Assembly: GCF_023922585.1 (NCBI RefSeq)
Contig: NZ_JAMFTN010000053.1
Span: forward strand, 62,001-126,000
Source of the DNA: Aliidiomarina quisquiliarum
GTDB taxonomy: Bacteria > Pseudomonadota > Gammaproteobacteria > Enterobacterales > Alteromonadaceae
DNA length: 64,000 nucleotides
Direction: 5' to 3'
This document shows, piece by piece, positions 36,937 to 47,493 of this stretch (position 1 is its first letter; each line of letters opens with the position of its first letter). Made by a program: the position numbers and the translations under genes. The notes beneath the pieces were generated by a model that saw only the letters and a program-made list of their open reading frames with translations, was not told the origin of the DNA and ran no database searches.

Positions 36937-37896
36937 ATGAACTTTTTTGAAATCACGAAAATGGATGAAAACAGTCCGGTTAAATTTATGGACTATCGCA
37001 AGCATACAACGTGGTTGTCTATTATTTTAGCGGTGATTGCCTTAAGTAGCTTAGTGGTAAATAAGCTTAACTGGGGTCTCGACTTTACTGGCGGTACTCT
37101 AGTAGAGGTAAGCTTTAGTCAGCCAGCCGACCTTACGCAAATGCGAACGGTACTAGGCGCTAATAATTTCGACGACGCAGTAGTGCAAAGTTATGGTACC
37201 CAAGAAGATGTGCTAGTTCGCATACCCCCACGGGAAGGTGCTGAGCTTGAATCTATTGGCGAAACATTACTACAGCTGCTGCAACAAGAAATTGACCCCG
37301 CTATGGAAATACGCCGTGTTGAGTTTGTTGGCCCGCAAGTGGGCGACGAACTCGCCGAAGCAGGTGCCTTGGCTATTTTGGTCGCCATGCTCTGTATTCT
37401 TGCCTATGTGTCGTTTCGTTTTGAATGGCGCTTAGCGCTATCAGCGGTTGCGGGTTTATTCCAAGACGTATTAATGATTCTTGGCGTATTCTCATTACTG
37501 CAAATTCAAATCGACTTAACCATTTTAGCGGCGTTATTGGCGGTAGTCGGGTATTCCTTGAACGACAGTATTGTAGTTGCTGACCGTATTCGGGAAAACT
37601 TCCGCTTATTGCGTAAAGAAGACGCAGTGTCGGTATTTAATATTTCTATCAGCCAAACCATGAGTCGTACGCTCATTACTTCCCTAACCACCTTAATTGT
37701 GTTGGTCACCTTGTTCTTCTTTGGTGGTCAAATGATTCGCGGCTTCTCTATCGCCATGATGATAGGTGTAGTAGTGGGTACATACTCGTCGGTATTTACC
37801 CGAAGCACATTGGCGTTAGCCTTGGGAGTTTCGCGTGAGTCGCTGATGCCACCGGAAATTGAAAAAGAAGGCGAAGAACAAGACGTTCTTTTGTAA
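36937..37896 (+). CDS. secF: Protein translocase subunit SecF
   Basis: 319 residues: the LDFTGGTLVEVSF start of the periplasmic part and the membrane bundle with GYSLNDSIVVADRIREN. It follows secD by 11 bases and ends the operon at a strong terminator. Confidence 0.98.
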   Translation: MNFFEITKMDENSPVKFMDYRKHTTWLSIILAVIALSSLVVNKLNWGLDFTGGTLVEVSFSQPADLTQMRTVLGANNFDDAVVQSYGTQEDVLVRIPPREGAELESIGETLLQLLQQEIDPAMEIRRVEFVGPQVGDELAEAGALAILVAMLCILAYVSFRFEWRLALSAVAGLFQDVLMILGVFSLLQIQIDLTILAALLAVVGYSLNDSIVVADRIRENFRLLRKEDAVSVFNISISQTMSRTLITSLTTLIVLVTLFFFGGQMIRGFSIAMMIGVVVGTYSSVFTRSTLALALGVSRESLMPPEIEKEGEEQDVLL

Positions 37897-37915
37897 CAGC
37901 TACTGTTAACCATTT

Positions 37916-37953
37916 AAAACCCCGATTGTAGTTAGCTGCAATCGGGGTTTTTG
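37916..37953 (+). terminator. Terminator of the yajC-secD-secF operon
   Basis: AAAACCCCGATTG (37916-37928) pairs with CAATCGGGGTTTT (37939-37951) across a ten-base loop, followed by T's. Confidence 0.92.
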
Positions 37954-38050
37954 TTTTATAGCTCGGCACTGTTAAGTGCATGATAAGATGATGGCTCGAC
38001 TTCTCACCCTATGTTAACCTAAACTTGTGTAATGATAAGGATGGCTAGAT

Positions 38051-38824
38051 ATGTTATTTGTGGTTTCACCAGCGAAGAATTTAGACTACCAGTCGGCAGC
38101 ACCAACAACGGAATACTCGGTACCGGAGCTGCTGGACGACGCCGAACAGTTGGTTAATATTTGTAAACAGCTGTCACCACAAGAGCTTGGCTCGCTAATG
38201 AAAATTAGCGATAAGCTAGCCGGTTTGAATGCCGCTCGATTTGCTGAATGGCAACGGCCATTTACGCCTGAAAATGCTAAGCAAGCGATGTTTGCATTTA
38301 ACGGTGACGTATATACAGGCTTAGAAGCAAATACGCTAAGCCCCGCTGCCATAACCTATAGCCAAACCCATATGCGTATTCTTTCGGGGTTATATGGCGT
38401 GCTAAAGCCGCTTGATCTAATGCAACCGTACCGTTTGGAAATGGGTACTAGGCTTGCGAATGAAGCGGGTAAAAACCTTTATGAATTTTGGGCTGACCGG
38501 GTTACTAATAAGCTTAATGAAGCTTTAGTAGAAGCGAAAAGCGACGTACTAATTAACTTAGCGTCGAATGAATACTTTAAATCGGTGAACACTAAGTTAT
38601 TAGCTGCTCCCATTATAACGCCGGTATTTAAAGACACTAAAAACGGCGAGCTAAAAATCATTAGTTTTTATGCCAAAAAAGCGCGCGGCATGATGGCACG
38701 CTATATTTTAGAAACAAAACCAACCACAGTGAAAGAACTTAGTTTATTTAATGCCGCTGGTTATGTGTTTGACAGCAGCGCATCGTCAGAAAAGGAGTTG
38801 GTGTTCTGCCGAGAAGAACAATAA
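38051..38824 (+). CDS. yaaA: Peroxide stress protein YaaA
   Basis: 257 residues matching the YaaA/UPF0246 family from [10 protein letters not shown] to the C-terminus ([14 protein letters not shown]). E. coli YaaA lowers free intracellular iron under H2O2 stress and belongs to the OxyR regulon. It stands alone. Confidence 0.94.
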   Translation: MLFVVSPAKNLDYQSAAPTTEYSVPELLDDAEQLVNICKQLSPQELGSLMKISDKLAGLNAARFAEWQRPFTPENAKQAMFAFNGDVYTGLEANTLSPAAITYSQTHMRILSGLYGVLKPLDLMQPYRLEMGTRLANEAGKNLYEFWADRVTNKLNEALVEAKSDVLINLASNEYFKSVNTKLLAAPIITPVFKDTKNGELKIISFYAKKARGMMARYILETKPTTVKELSLFNAAGYVFDSSASSEKELVFCREEQ

Positions 38825-38894
38825 TAGTTGAATCAACAACTTTTTATACTCAAGGTATAACTAAAGTGGCAACTTCATCATAGGAAGGGAAATT

Positions 38895-39773
38895 ATGCGA
38901 GACGAAAATACTAACGACCAAATTGCCCCGGAAACCGGACAGAATAACAAAACCCCCATGATCGTTGGCGCGATAGTGGTTGTGGCTCTTATTATTATTG
39001 GTTGGGCAGTGTTTCGAGGTGATACACCTGAACCAACACCAGTAGCACATATACCCATTAGCGAACCGGTAGTGGCAGTGCCAGAGCAGCCGTTACCAGA
39101 GCCAGTGAAGGAACAGGCACGAGACGAATATGTGGCGCCTGAAGTTGTTGTTGAAGCCGAGCCAATTGCTCCTGTGGTTGAAGCAGAACAGAAGCCGGCT
39201 TTACCTAGCTTACCAACCAGCACCCCAGCGTTGTTAAATGCCTTAGCTGAACGCAATGTGAATACTCGGCCAGTACGAAGCGAAAACTTGATTCGTGACT
39301 TTGTAGCCTTTATTGACAATATTGCGGCAGGTGTAGTGGCCCGCGACAGCGCAATGATTAAGGGCCCAGAAGCACGGTTCGAAATTGAAGAGGTAGACGG
39401 TAAAGCATACATGGGAGCAAACAGCTACCAACGTTATGACAACATTGTGAATTGGTTTGTGGGCATGGACAACCAAGCGTTAGTGGCCGTATTTAAGCAA
39501 TACGAGCCGCTGCTAAACGAAGCTTATGCAGAAATATCTCGACCGGGCGATTCGTTTCTTACTCGGTTCGAACGTGCAGTAAACGTGCTTAATGCCACAC
39601 CTGAAATAGCAGGATTAATCGAGCTTAATACAGATAAAATTATGTATACCTATGCCGATGAGCAACTTGAGTCGTTACCAGCAGCCCAACGCCAAATGTT
39701 ACGTTTAGGCCCGGCTAATATGGCTCGAGTAAAAGCGAAGTTGAATGCGTTACAACGGGCTTTGAATAATTAA
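38895..39773 (+). CDS. DUF3014-family membrane-anchored protein
   Basis: 292 residues: a short N-terminus, one membrane helix (MIVGAIVVVALIIIGWAVF), a Pro/Glu/Val-rich linker of about 75 residues, and the DUF3014 domain (LIRDFVAFIDNIAAG, YQRYDNIV, then the C-terminal helices). Function unknown. It leads a tight cluster with the PlsC-like and GNAT-like genes (2-base spacing to the next). Confidence 0.85.
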   Translation: MRDENTNDQIAPETGQNNKTPMIVGAIVVVALIIIGWAVFRGDTPEPTPVAHIPISEPVVAVPEQPLPEPVKEQARDEYVAPEVVVEAEPIAPVVEAEQKPALPSLPTSTPALLNALAERNVNTRPVRSENLIRDFVAFIDNIAAGVVARDSAMIKGPEARFEIEEVDGKAYMGANSYQRYDNIVNWFVGMDNQALVAVFKQYEPLLNEAYAEISRPGDSFLTRFERAVNVLNATPEIAGLIELNTDKIMYTYADEQLESLPAAQRQMLRLGPANMARVKAKLNALQRALNN

Positions 39774-39775
39774 TT

Positions 39776-40357
39776 ATGATGGTGGAGTATCAACACTTCC
39801 CAATGCGAGGCAATAGGTTCAGTCGCTGGTTTGGGCGACTGGGCCTGCGTGTACTAGGTGGCTGGAAAGTAGTTGGGAAAATGCCAGATATAAAAAAAGC
39901 CATTGTGCCAGCAGCGCCGCATACGTCGAACTGGGACTTTTTCGTTGGTATTTTTGGCATGCTCGCTCTAGGCTTAAGAATTTCATTTTTAGGCAAGCAT
40001 CAAATATTTGTTTTTCCGGTTCGGCGTATTTTGATATGGCTTGGTGGTATACCGGTGAATCGCGCTAGCCCCCATGGGGTGGTTGGCGATATTACCAAAG
40101 CGTTTGCCGACCGCGACTCGCTTATTTTAGCGCTGTCACCAGAAGGTACACGAAAAAAAGTAGAGAATTGGCGCACCGGTTTTTTATATATGGCGCGCGA
40201 TGCCAAGGTGCCTGTTGTACCCGTAGCCTTAGATTTTGCCAAACGCGAAATACGCATTGGTGAAATCATTGAAATTACAGACGACATTGAAGCCGGATTA
40301 GCGGCAGTAAAAGCCTTTACAGGGCAGGCGCGTGGTAAAATTCCGGAGTACGAATGA
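39776..40357 (+). CDS. PlsC-like lysophospholipid acyltransferase
   Basis: 193 residues. The acyltransferase motifs are HTSNWD (H49-D54, HX4D), VNRAS and SPEGTRKK (the substrate-binding PEGT). It lacks the usual N-terminal membrane span of PlsC and resembles the shorter bacterial subgroup. It should acylate lysophosphatidate or another lysolipid. Its stop overlaps the next start (ATGA). Confidence 0.88.
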   Translation: MMVEYQHFPMRGNRFSRWFGRLGLRVLGGWKVVGKMPDIKKAIVPAAPHTSNWDFFVGIFGMLALGLRISFLGKHQIFVFPVRRILIWLGGIPVNRASPHGVVGDITKAFADRDSLILALSPEGTRKKVENWRTGFLYMARDAKVPVVPVALDFAKREIRIGEIIEITDDIEAGLAAVKAFTGQARGKIPEYE

Positions 40358-41022
40358 AACCCTCAACTGCAGGTAATCCAATTCATTTTTTTTCGCGAAT
40401 AACTAAAGTTGTTTTACTGACCTGGCTGTTAATAAGTAGCCTAGCGGCACAAGCAAGCTTTTCCGACACACTAAGCGAAATTCCCAGTGCTTGGGACGGC
40501 CCTAACTGGCTGATTATGCCCTTAACGGAAGGCGATAGCGGTGAGTATTACCAGGCATATCAAAGCTCGGCTAAGTATTTATATACGGCGTTGGGTTGGG
40601 GGTGGCCTACGCGTAAAATTTCGCCGGAAGTAAATGCCGACATGGTACGACACCATGTTAGTCAGCACGAGGCAAATTACTCTTTTACCTACGTGGTTCG
40701 AAAACGGGGCGAGCGAGCAATTGCAGGGGCTATTTATGTAAACCCCGTAAATACTGAACGACGCCATATACCGAACTTTGTTGCCAGTGATTATACCGCC
40801 GAAGTAACATTTTGGTTTACTGAAGCAGCGGAAAATTCGGAACAAGTTGAAACCTTATTAACAGAAATTTTTACTTGGATAGAAGAAGAGTGGCCATTTT
40901 CTTCGGTTCTGGTGCCAGTAAATAAAAACTATGAATTTATACACCAACAAATGCGCCAACTTGAGTATGCGGCATTCAGTGAAGATAGCGAAAGCGGCGA
41001 GCAGCTTTACCGCTTGCGCTGA
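40354..41022 (+). CDS. Putative membrane/exported GNAT-like protein
   Basis: 222 residues. It starts with a hydrophobic segment (VVLLTWLLISSLAAQASF) that reads as a signal peptide or anchor. The rest resembles a GNAT fold: RAIAGAIYVNPV, EVTFWFTEAAE, LLTEIFTWIEEEWPF and a C-terminal strand-helix with NKNYEFIHQQM. The acetyl-CoA loop (QxxGxG/A) is not clear. An exported GNAT would be odd, as acetyl-CoA is cytoplasmic, so it may be a non-catalytic relative. It overlaps the PlsC-like gene by four bases. Confidence 0.5.
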   Translation: MKPSTAGNPIHFFSRITKVVLLTWLLISSLAAQASFSDTLSEIPSAWDGPNWLIMPLTEGDSGEYYQAYQSSAKYLYTALGWGWPTRKISPEVNADMVRHHVSQHEANYSFTYVVRKRGERAIAGAIYVNPVNTERRHIPNFVASDYTAEVTFWFTEAAENSEQVETLLTEIFTWIEEEWPFSSVLVPVNKNYEFIHQQMRQLEYAAFSEDSESGEQLYRLR

Positions 41023-41086
41023 AAATGTGCTATTCTGCGCCGCAATAAAGACTGTGAAAGTATAAGCCCCTAGATAAGGACTAATT

Positions 41087-41551
41087 ATGAACATTATTGA
41101 AGCTGGTGTTGCTGCACCGGGTAAGAAAGTTGCTATTGCTGTATCACGCTTTAATAGCTTTATTGTTGATAAGCTTTTAGAAGGTGCGGTCGACTCATTA
41201 GTACGTATAGGGCAAATTGCTTCCAACGACATTACTATTGTGCGTGTTCCTGGTGCCTATGAATTACCAATTACGGCTAAAAAGCTGGCGCAAACAGGAA
41301 AGTTCGACGCTGTTATCGCTATAGGCGCTGTTATTCGGGGTGGTACACCACACTTTGACTTTGTTGCAGGCCAAGCAAACACCGGTCTTGCGCAAGTGGC
41401 AATGGAAACTGGCGTGCCAGTGGCCTTCGGTGTTATTACTACTGACACCGACGAACAAGCGATTGATCGCGCAGGCGTTAAACACGGTAACAAAGGCGCA
41501 GAAGCAGCTTTAAGCGCACTTGAAATGATCAACGTATTAGAGCAAATCTGA
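41087..41551 (+). CDS. ribH: 6,7-dimethyl-8-ribityllumazine synthase RibH
   Basis: 154 residues, the normal length. Family blocks [24 protein letters not shown] and [14 protein letters not shown] are present. It condenses a pyrimidinedione with dihydroxybutanone phosphate in riboflavin synthesis. The other rib genes that often precede it are absent here. nusB follows by ten bases. Confidence 0.96.
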   Translation: MNIIEAGVAAPGKKVAIAVSRFNSFIVDKLLEGAVDSLVRIGQIASNDITIVRVPGAYELPITAKKLAQTGKFDAVIAIGAVIRGGTPHFDFVAGQANTGLAQVAMETGVPVAFGVITTDTDEQAIDRAGVKHGNKGAEAALSALEMINVLEQI

Positions 41552-41561
41552 GGAGTATTGG

Positions 41562-41981
41562 GTGAAACCAGCAGCACGACGTAAGGCCCGCCGCATGGCA
41601 ATTCAAGCGGTATATTCTTGGCAGCTATCAGGGAACTCTATTACTGATATTGAAGTTGAGTTTTTAACTGAAAATGATGTCAGCAAAGTTGATGTTCCCT
41701 ACTTTCAGGACTTGTTACACGGTGTAGCAACAAATGCTTCAAGCCTAGACAGTGCCTTGGCACCTTTTTCTACTCGTCCTTTTGCTGAGCTAGATCAAAT
41801 TGAACGGGCAGTGCTGCGTGTGGCCGCGTACGAATTACGTTCCCGACTAGACGTGCCTTACAAAGTAATTATGAACGAAGCCATTGAGCTTGCGAAAGCC
41901 TTTGGGGCAGACGACAGCCATCGTTTCGTTAATGGCGTACTCGACAAAGCAATAGACACGTTACGGGCTGCTCGCCAGTGA
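41562..41981 (+). CDS. nusB: Transcription antitermination factor NusB
   Basis: 139 residues, all-helical, with the RNA-binding [16 protein letters not shown] start and [16 protein letters not shown] near the end. The start is GTG 41562 with GAGGAG upstream. With NusE it binds boxA of rRNA operons. Confidence 0.95.
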   Translation: MKPAARRKARRMAIQAVYSWQLSGNSITDIEVEFLTENDVSKVDVPYFQDLLHGVATNASSLDSALAPFSTRPFAELDQIERAVLRVAAYELRSRLDVPYKVIMNEAIELAKAFGADDSHRFVNGVLDKAIDTLRAARQ

Positions 41982-41982
41982 T

Positions 41983-42960
41983 ATGCATAACTTAACCAAA
42001 GAATTCTCGCTGATTGCTAAATACTTTCAGCGAGAGCAAAGCTCACGGCACGATATTATTTTAGGCATTGGCGACGATGCAGCTATACTCACTCCACCAG
42101 CAGAATCCTCACTTGCTGTAACTACCGACACTATGGTGTACGGCACCCATTTTGATGACTCAGTACCGGTAAAAGCACTTGGCCATAAGCTTGTAGCCGT
42201 AAATGTTAGCGACTTAGCAGCAATGGGGGCCGAACCCACATGGCTGTCGCTAGCATTAACTTGCCCCGCCATTAATGAACTTTGGCTTAGTGAATTTACT
42301 AGTGGTTTTTTTGCTCTTGCCGACTATTACCATTGTAGTTTAATTGGCGGCGATGTTACCCGTGGGCCCTTATCGCTTACGGTTACTGCTCAAGGTTTTG
42401 TGCCCCAAGGTAAAGAAATTAGGCGTAGCGGCGCACAACCAGGTGACCGTATTTATGTTAGCGGGCAACTTGGCGATGCCGCTGCTGCCTTAGCAGGCCA
42501 ACAAGGCACTATTGCGCTTACCGACATAGAACAAGCAAGGCTTAATAAGCGGCTGTTCTATCCAACACCACAGGTGGCTTTAGGCCAAGCACTTCGGGCT
42601 ATTGCTAGTAGCGCAATTGATCTGTCCGACGGTTTAGCTAGTGACTTACAACATATACTGCATGCGTCGAAGGTAGGTGCTAGCATTGATGCGGGCGTAC
42701 TTCCTACGTCGTTGGCATTAAGTACGGCAATACCAGAACAACAAAGTCGGGTGCAACTACAGCTAACAGGTGGGGAAGACTACGAACTATGCTTTACGGT
42801 GCCAGAAAGCCGCCGTGGTAGTTTAGAAACCGTAGCGAACCAGTTAGGTATTGAAGTAACCTGTGTGGGTGTTATTGAAGGTAGCGAGGGGTTGCGAGTT
42901 ACATTGAACGAGCAGCCTTTGCTATTAACAACTGCTGGCTTTAATCATTTCGGGGTTTAG
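41983..42960 (+). CDS. thiL: Thiamine-monophosphate kinase ThiL
   Basis: 325 residues. It has the N-terminal GIGDDAAIL, DLAAMGAEP, GGDVTRG and a late GGEDYELCF block, all family hallmarks. It phosphorylates thiamine monophosphate to the active diphosphate. It lies one base after nusB, and pgpA starts one base after it. Confidence 0.96.
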   Translation: MHNLTKEFSLIAKYFQREQSSRHDIILGIGDDAAILTPPAESSLAVTTDTMVYGTHFDDSVPVKALGHKLVAVNVSDLAAMGAEPTWLSLALTCPAINELWLSEFTSGFFALADYYHCSLIGGDVTRGPLSLTVTAQGFVPQGKEIRRSGAQPGDRIYVSGQLGDAAAALAGQQGTIALTDIEQARLNKRLFYPTPQVALGQALRAIASSAIDLSDGLASDLQHILHASKVGASIDAGVLPTSLALSTAIPEQQSRVQLQLTGGEDYELCFTVPESRRGSLETVANQLGIEVTCVGVIEGSEGLRVTLNEQPLLLTTAGFNHFGV

Positions 42961-42961
42961 A

Positions 42962-43447
42962 ATGAAACGACGAATTTTACTTAAACATCCTATTCACTTA
43001 CTTTCGCTCGGCTTCGGTACTGGCTTAATGCCAAAGGCGCCCGGCACCTTCGGTACTTTAGTGGGCATTCCAGCAGTACTACTATTTGCGCCCTTAGGTG
43101 TTAATGCTTATTTAGGCGTTGTTTTTGCTTTTGCCTTGTTTGGTATATTTTTATGTAGTGAAACAGGTAAGGCACTTAAGAAGCATGACGACCCAGCTAT
43201 TGTTTGGGACGAGATTGTAGGTTACATGATCGCGCTTATTGCGCTACCCATTACTTGGCAAACGTTACTGCTTGCTTTTGTGGTATTCCGCTTTTTCGAC
43301 ATTCGTAAACCTTGGCCTATTAGTTGGCTCGATAAAAACTTATCGGGAGGGCTTGGCGTAATGGCAGACGATGTTGTGGCGGGCTTGTTTACCTTAGTTA
43401 TTCTTCATGCCTTAATGGGCGCTGGCCTGTTACCAGGCGCCCTTTAA
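42962..43447 (+). CDS. pgpA: Phosphatidylglycerophosphatase A PgpA
   Basis: 161 residues, membrane protein with GTGLMPKAPGTFGTL at the N-terminus, WDEIVGYMIAL, and FDIRKPWPI with the DDVVAG block. It dephosphorylates phosphatidylglycerophosphate. The last codons form a hairpin that may help end transcription; dxs converges 15 bases downstream. Confidence 0.95.
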   Translation: MKRRILLKHPIHLLSLGFGTGLMPKAPGTFGTLVGIPAVLLFAPLGVNAYLGVVFAFALFGIFLCSETGKALKKHDDPAIVWDEIVGYMIALIALPITWQTLLLAFVVFRFFDIRKPWPISWLDKNLSGGLGVMADDVVAGLFTLVILHALMGAGLLPGAL

Positions 43448-43462
43448 GTTGTTGGTATTATA

Positions 43463-45337
43463 CTAACCTTGGTTTAAGCGCGCTTGGCGTTGTTGAATTC
43501 GCTTCAACATGCTTGGTGCGTCGAGGCCAAGTTCAGCACGAATTTCCTCTTGCGTGCCGTGCTTAATAAATTCATCTGGCAAGCCGAGCAGTAATACTGG
43601 GGTAGTTAAACCTTCTAGCTGCATAAACTCCAATACGGCACTGCCGGCACCGCCTGCTACAGCGTTCTCTTCCATTGTTACTATAAGGTCATGGCTGGCT
43701 GCCATGGCACGAATCGAATCTTCGTCAATGGGTTTAACAAAGCGCATATCAATAAGACTGGCATCAAGTTCGTCGGCAACTTTTCTCGCTTCACACAATA
43801 AGGTACCAAAACTTAAAATAGCCACTTTGGTGCCTTTACGTATGCTACGAGCTTGCCCTAGGGGCAACACTTCAAGTGGTGTATATTCTACGCCAATGGC
43901 ATTGCCGCGGGGGTAACGTACCGTTGCCGGGCAACGCAGTTCGAACCCCGTGTGAAGCATTAAACGACATTCATTTTCGTCGCTTGGCGTCATAATTACC
44001 ATATTCGGAATACAACGCAGAAAGCTTATGTCGAATGCACCTTGGTGAGTGGGGCCGTCGGCACCCACAATACCAGCACGGTCAATGGCAAATAAAACCG
44101 GTAGGTTTTGTAAAGCCACGTCGTGAATAACTTGGTCGTAAGCACGCTGCAAAAAGGTTGAGTAAATGGCTACTACCGGACGTTGGCCGGCAATGGCTAA
44201 GCCCGCTGCAAAAGTTACTGCGTGCTGCTCGGCAATAGCTACGTCGTAATACTGGCTTGGGTATTCATTGGCAAAACGCACCATGCCAGAGCCCTCTCGC
44301 ATGGCAGGGGTAATTGCCGCTAGTTTGGGCTCGGTAGCAGCAGTTTCACACAGCCAATTACCAAAAATAGCAGAATAGCTTGGTGACGCTGCTGCCTGAC
44401 TAGGTAGACTTTTTTGGCTTGGATCAAACTGTGGTACACCATGGTAGCCAATGGGATCTTTTTCGGCTGGCGCATAACCTTTGCCTTTTTTAGTCATTAC
44501 ATGCAGAAATTGTGGGCCTGAAAGCTCACGCATATTACTTAGGGTTTCTACTAAACCTTGTACGTCATGGCCGTCAATAGGGCCAATATAGTTGAAACCA
44601 AGCTCTTCAAAAATAGTGCCAGGCGTAACCATTCCTTTTACATGCTCTTCAGCTCGGCTGGCTAAACGGCGCATGTGGGGTAAGTCTTTTAATAAGTGCT
44701 TACCGCCTTCACGTAGCGTGGTGTAAGGTTTGCTTGAAAGAATTTTGGCAAAATGGCTATTTAAGGCGCCCACGTTTTCTGAAATAGACATTTCATTGTC
44801 GTTTAAAATAACCAACATGTTGGGGTCAATGTCGCCCGCATGGTTTAAAGCTTCAAACGACATGCCCGCGGTCATAGCACCGTCGCCAATAATTGCGACT
44901 ATTTTACGGTCTAAAGCTTCTTTTTTAGCCGCCACCGCCATACCTAAGGCAGCACTGATAGAGGTGCTGGAATGGCCCACACTTAAGGTGTCGTATTCGC
45001 TTTCCTCGCGCCAAGGGAAAGGGTGCAAGCCGTCTTTTTGACGAATTGTGTGCAGCTGGTCGCGCCGTCCAGTTAAAATTTTATGTGGATAGGCCTGGTG
45101 GCCAACATCCCACACCAGTTGGTCAAAAGGCGTTTGATACACGTAGTGTAACGCCACCGTAAGCTCAACAGTGCCAAGGCCGCTGGCCAAATGGCCGCTG
45201 CTTTTGCTTACCGAGCCAAGTAAGAATTGACGCAATTCTCCACTTACTTGGTTAAGTTGAGGCTTTGAAAGAAGCCGCAAGTCAGCAGGTGAGTTAATTT
45301 TGCTAAGAAGCGGATACAATCCAGAAGTAGTGGACAT
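43463..45337 (-). CDS. dxs: 1-deoxy-D-xylulose-5-phosphate synthase Dxs
   Basis: 624 residues; the first enzyme of the MEP pathway, thiamine-diphosphate dependent. [43 protein letters not shown], and [12 protein letters not shown] are the active-site blocks. It is the last of xseB-ispA-dxs, the classic order, four bases behind ispA. Confidence 0.98.
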   Translation of the reverse strand: MSTTSGLYPLLSKINSPADLRLLSKPQLNQVSGELRQFLLGSVSKSSGHLASGLGTVELTVALHYVYQTPFDQLVWDVGHQAYPHKILTGRRDQLHTIRQKDGLHPFPWREESEYDTLSVGHSSTSISAALGMAVAAKKEALDRKIVAIIGDGAMTAGMSFEALNHAGDIDPNMLVILNDNEMSISENVGALNSHFAKILSSKPYTTLREGGKHLLKDLPHMRRLASRAEEHVKGMVTPGTIFEELGFNYIGPIDGHDVQGLVETLSNMRELSGPQFLHVMTKKGKGYAPAEKDPIGYHGVPQFDPSQKSLPSQAAASPSYSAIFGNWLCETAATEPKLAAITPAMREGSGMVRFANEYPSQYYDVAIAEQHAVTFAAGLAIAGQRPVVAIYSTFLQRAYDQVIHDVALQNLPVLFAIDRAGIVGADGPTHQGAFDISFLRCIPNMVIMTPSDENECRLMLHTGFELRCPATVRYPRGNAIGVEYTPLEVLPLGQARSIRKGTKVAILSFGTLLCEARKVADELDASLIDMRFVKPIDEDSIRAMAASHDLIVTMEENAVAGGAGSAVLEFMQLEGLTTPVLLLGLPDEFIKHGTQEEIRAELGLDAPSMLKRIQQRQARLNQG

Positions 45338-45341
45338 AATG

Positions 45342-46238
45342 CTAGCGATCCCGTGTCACCAAATAATCTGTGAATTCAGAAAGTAACTTCGTATTGTACG
45401 GTATTCCCGATAGGGCGTGTAGCGCTTTCTCGGCCAATTGATTTCGTTTCTCAATGGCACCCTCTAATCCTAGCAGGGTGGGGTAGGTTACTTTATGGTT
45501 AGCAGCGTCTGAACCTTGCGTTTTTCCTAAGGTTACAGTGTCGCTGGTGCGGTCAAGAATATCGTCTTGTACTTGAAAAGCGAGGCCTATAGCGTCAGCC
45601 CATGTATGAAGTTGGACAAATACATTGTCGTCTAAATTTGGTGCGCAGTATGCACCAAGCATAACGGCAGCTTTAATTAACGCGCCTGTTTTCAAGTTAT
45701 GAATACGTTCTAGTTCAGCTAAAGTAAGTTGCTTGCCCGTTGCTTCAATATCTAAGGCTTGCCCGCCGCACATGCCGGGTAAGCCTGCTGCATTGGCTAA
45801 AGTGGCTACCATACTTAATTGTTGCTGTGCATTAACCAGCTGGTAGGGGTGCTGGGTGATAATACGAAAGGCTTCGGCTTGTAACGCGTCCCCTGCTAAA
45901 ATAGCGGTGGCTTCATCGTATTGAATATGGCAGGTGGGTTTGCCTCGGCGCAAGGTGTCATTATCCATTGCGGGCAAATCGTCATGTACCAATGAATAGG
46001 AATGAATGCACTCAATAGCTAGGGCAGGTGCGTCTAGGTCATGTAGCGTTGCACCCAGCATGGAGCCTGTGGCATAAACTAAAAAAGGTCGCACCCGTTT
46101 GCCGCCGTTTAGCATACTGTAACGCATGGCCTGCTGTAATTGTTTGGCAGCCTTAGAGTCGTGCGCAACAGGATCAAAATGTTGTGCTGAATGCTGTTCA
46201 TGCCGCTGTTGAAAATCGGCAAATTGCTGACTGAACAT
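45342..46238 (-). CDS. ispA: Farnesyl diphosphate synthase IspA
   Basis: 298 residues. Both aspartate-rich motifs are present: the first DDLPAMD (D86, D87, D92) and the second [18 protein letters not shown] precedes the first. It makes farnesyl diphosphate for quinones and undecaprenyl lipids. It lies between xseB and dxs. Confidence 0.97.
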   Translation of the reverse strand: MFSQQFADFQQRHEQHSAQHFDPVAHDSKAAKQLQQAMRYSMLNGGKRVRPFLVYATGSMLGATLHDLDAPALAIECIHSYSLVHDDLPAMDNDTLRRGKPTCHIQYDEATAILAGDALQAEAFRIITQHPYQLVNAQQQLSMVATLANAAGLPGMCGGQALDIEATGKQLTLAELERIHNLKTGALIKAAVMLGAYCAPNLDDNVFVQLHTWADAIGLAFQVQDDILDRTSDTVTLGKTQGSDAANHKVTYPTLLGLEGAIEKRNQLAEKALHALSGIPYNTKLLSEFTDYLVTRDR

Positions 46239-46246
46239 AATAGGTC

Positions 46247-46525
46247 CTAAAACTGAGGCTCAGATGAGCCAGATGGGTCGCCAAGGTTGTCAGCCGACAC
46301 ATCGACAAGTTGCTCTGCGCCTTGCTTCTCGATCAGAACTTTTACCTTTTGTTCCGCTGCTTGAAGCTTTTCTTGGCTAAGGCGAGAAAGTTTTACCGCA
46401 CGCTCGAATTGTTTAAGCGCATCTTCTAAAGGCAACTCACCTTGTTCAAGTGCGACGATAATTTGCTCGAGCTCACTAATGGCTTGCTCAAATGATTGGT
46501 TCGATATTTCTTTTAGGTCTGTCAT
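46247..46525 (-). CDS. xseB: Exodeoxyribonuclease VII small subunit XseB
   Basis: 92 residues from ATG 46525. The family core [35 protein letters not shown] and [13 protein letters not shown] is clear. The frame extends to an ATG at 46567, but that extension is not family-like. It is eight bases before ispA. Confidence 0.93.
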   Translation of the reverse strand: MTDLKEISNQSFEQAISELEQIIVALEQGELPLEDALKQFERAVKLSRLSQEKLQAAEQKVKVLIEKQGAEQLVDVSADNLGDPSGSSEPQF

Positions 46526-46720
46526 AAGGGTAAGTCCATGCCTTGTGAAAGTAAGTATTAAGCACACAATTTCGGGTATGCTTAGCTATTGTACCGTAAA
46601 GTATCGCCCAGCAGGGCCGATACACATAACAGTAATATTCTAATTAGATGTTGTGCCTGTGGCCCTAATGCTGAAAAATACCATACTAACGCGCAGCCAG
46701 GCAGAGGTGAGGAGAAAATA

Positions 46721-47482
46721 GTGGATATAGCAACAATTATTGGGATTGTAGGAGCGGTAGCTTTTGTTGTCATGGCTATGCTGATGAATGGTGAACTGAT
46801 CCTTTACATTAACATTCCTTCCATTCTCATTGTATTCGGCGGCACCCTGTTTGTTGCGTTAGCAAGCTTTACTTTAGGGCAGTTTTTGGGTGCCGGTAAA
46901 GTGGCAGTGAAAGCCTTTAGCTTTAAAGCCGAGTCGCCACTAGACTTAATTGATAAAGCAGTAGAAATGGCCGATGCGGCGCGTAAAGGCGGGTTTTTAG
47001 CATTGGAAGAAACAGAAATAGCGAACAGGTTTTTTCGCAAAGGGATCGATATGCTGGTGGACGGTCACGACGCTGAAGTGGTCCGCCAAACCTTACAAAA
47101 AGATATAGACCTTACCTACCAAAGGCACGACCAAGGTGCCAGTATATTCCAAGCCATGGCCGACACCGCGCCCGCCATGGGGATGATAGGTACACTTATT
47201 GGCTTGGTGGCTATGTTAGCGAACATGGACGACCCTAAAGCCATTGGTCCGGCCATGGCGGTAGCTTTATTAACCACTCTTTATGGGGCTTTTATGGCGA
47301 ACGTTATTTGTTTGCCTATTGTGGCCAAGTTAAAGCTACGCATGGAAGAAGAAAAACTTAACCAAGAACTAATGCTCGACGCAGTATTAGGTATTCAAGA
47401 TGGGCAAAACCCCCGAATTATTGAAGGCTTATTGAAAAACTATCTCGCTGAATCGAAGCGCGTTAAAGACGACGAAGAGTAG
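46721..47482 (+). CDS. pomA: Flagellar motor stator PomA (Na+-type)
   Basis: 253 residues from GTG 46721, with GAGGAG seven bases upstream; a longer frame to 46589 has no homology. Four membrane helices and the family block PAMGMIGTLIGLVAMLANMDDP match PomA of Vibrio closely. Charged residues in the cytoplasmic loop (residues about 90-150) contact FliG. It pairs with pomB 11 bases downstream. Na+ specificity is inferred from similarity to PomA rather than MotA. Confidence 0.94.
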   Translation: MDIATIIGIVGAVAFVVMAMLMNGELILYINIPSILIVFGGTLFVALASFTLGQFLGAGKVAVKAFSFKAESPLDLIDKAVEMADAARKGGFLALEETEIANRFFRKGIDMLVDGHDAEVVRQTLQKDIDLTYQRHDQGASIFQAMADTAPAMGMIGTLIGLVAMLANMDDPKAIGPAMAVALLTTLYGAFMANVICLPIVAKLKLRMEEEKLNQELMLDAVLGIQDGQNPRIIEGLLKNYLAESKRVKDDEE

Positions 47483-47493
47483 GAATAGAATTT

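Noticed and set aside
41023-41086. FMN riboswitch before ribH
   Set aside because: Only 64 bases separate the genes, too short for the aptamer, and its conserved blocks are not visible.
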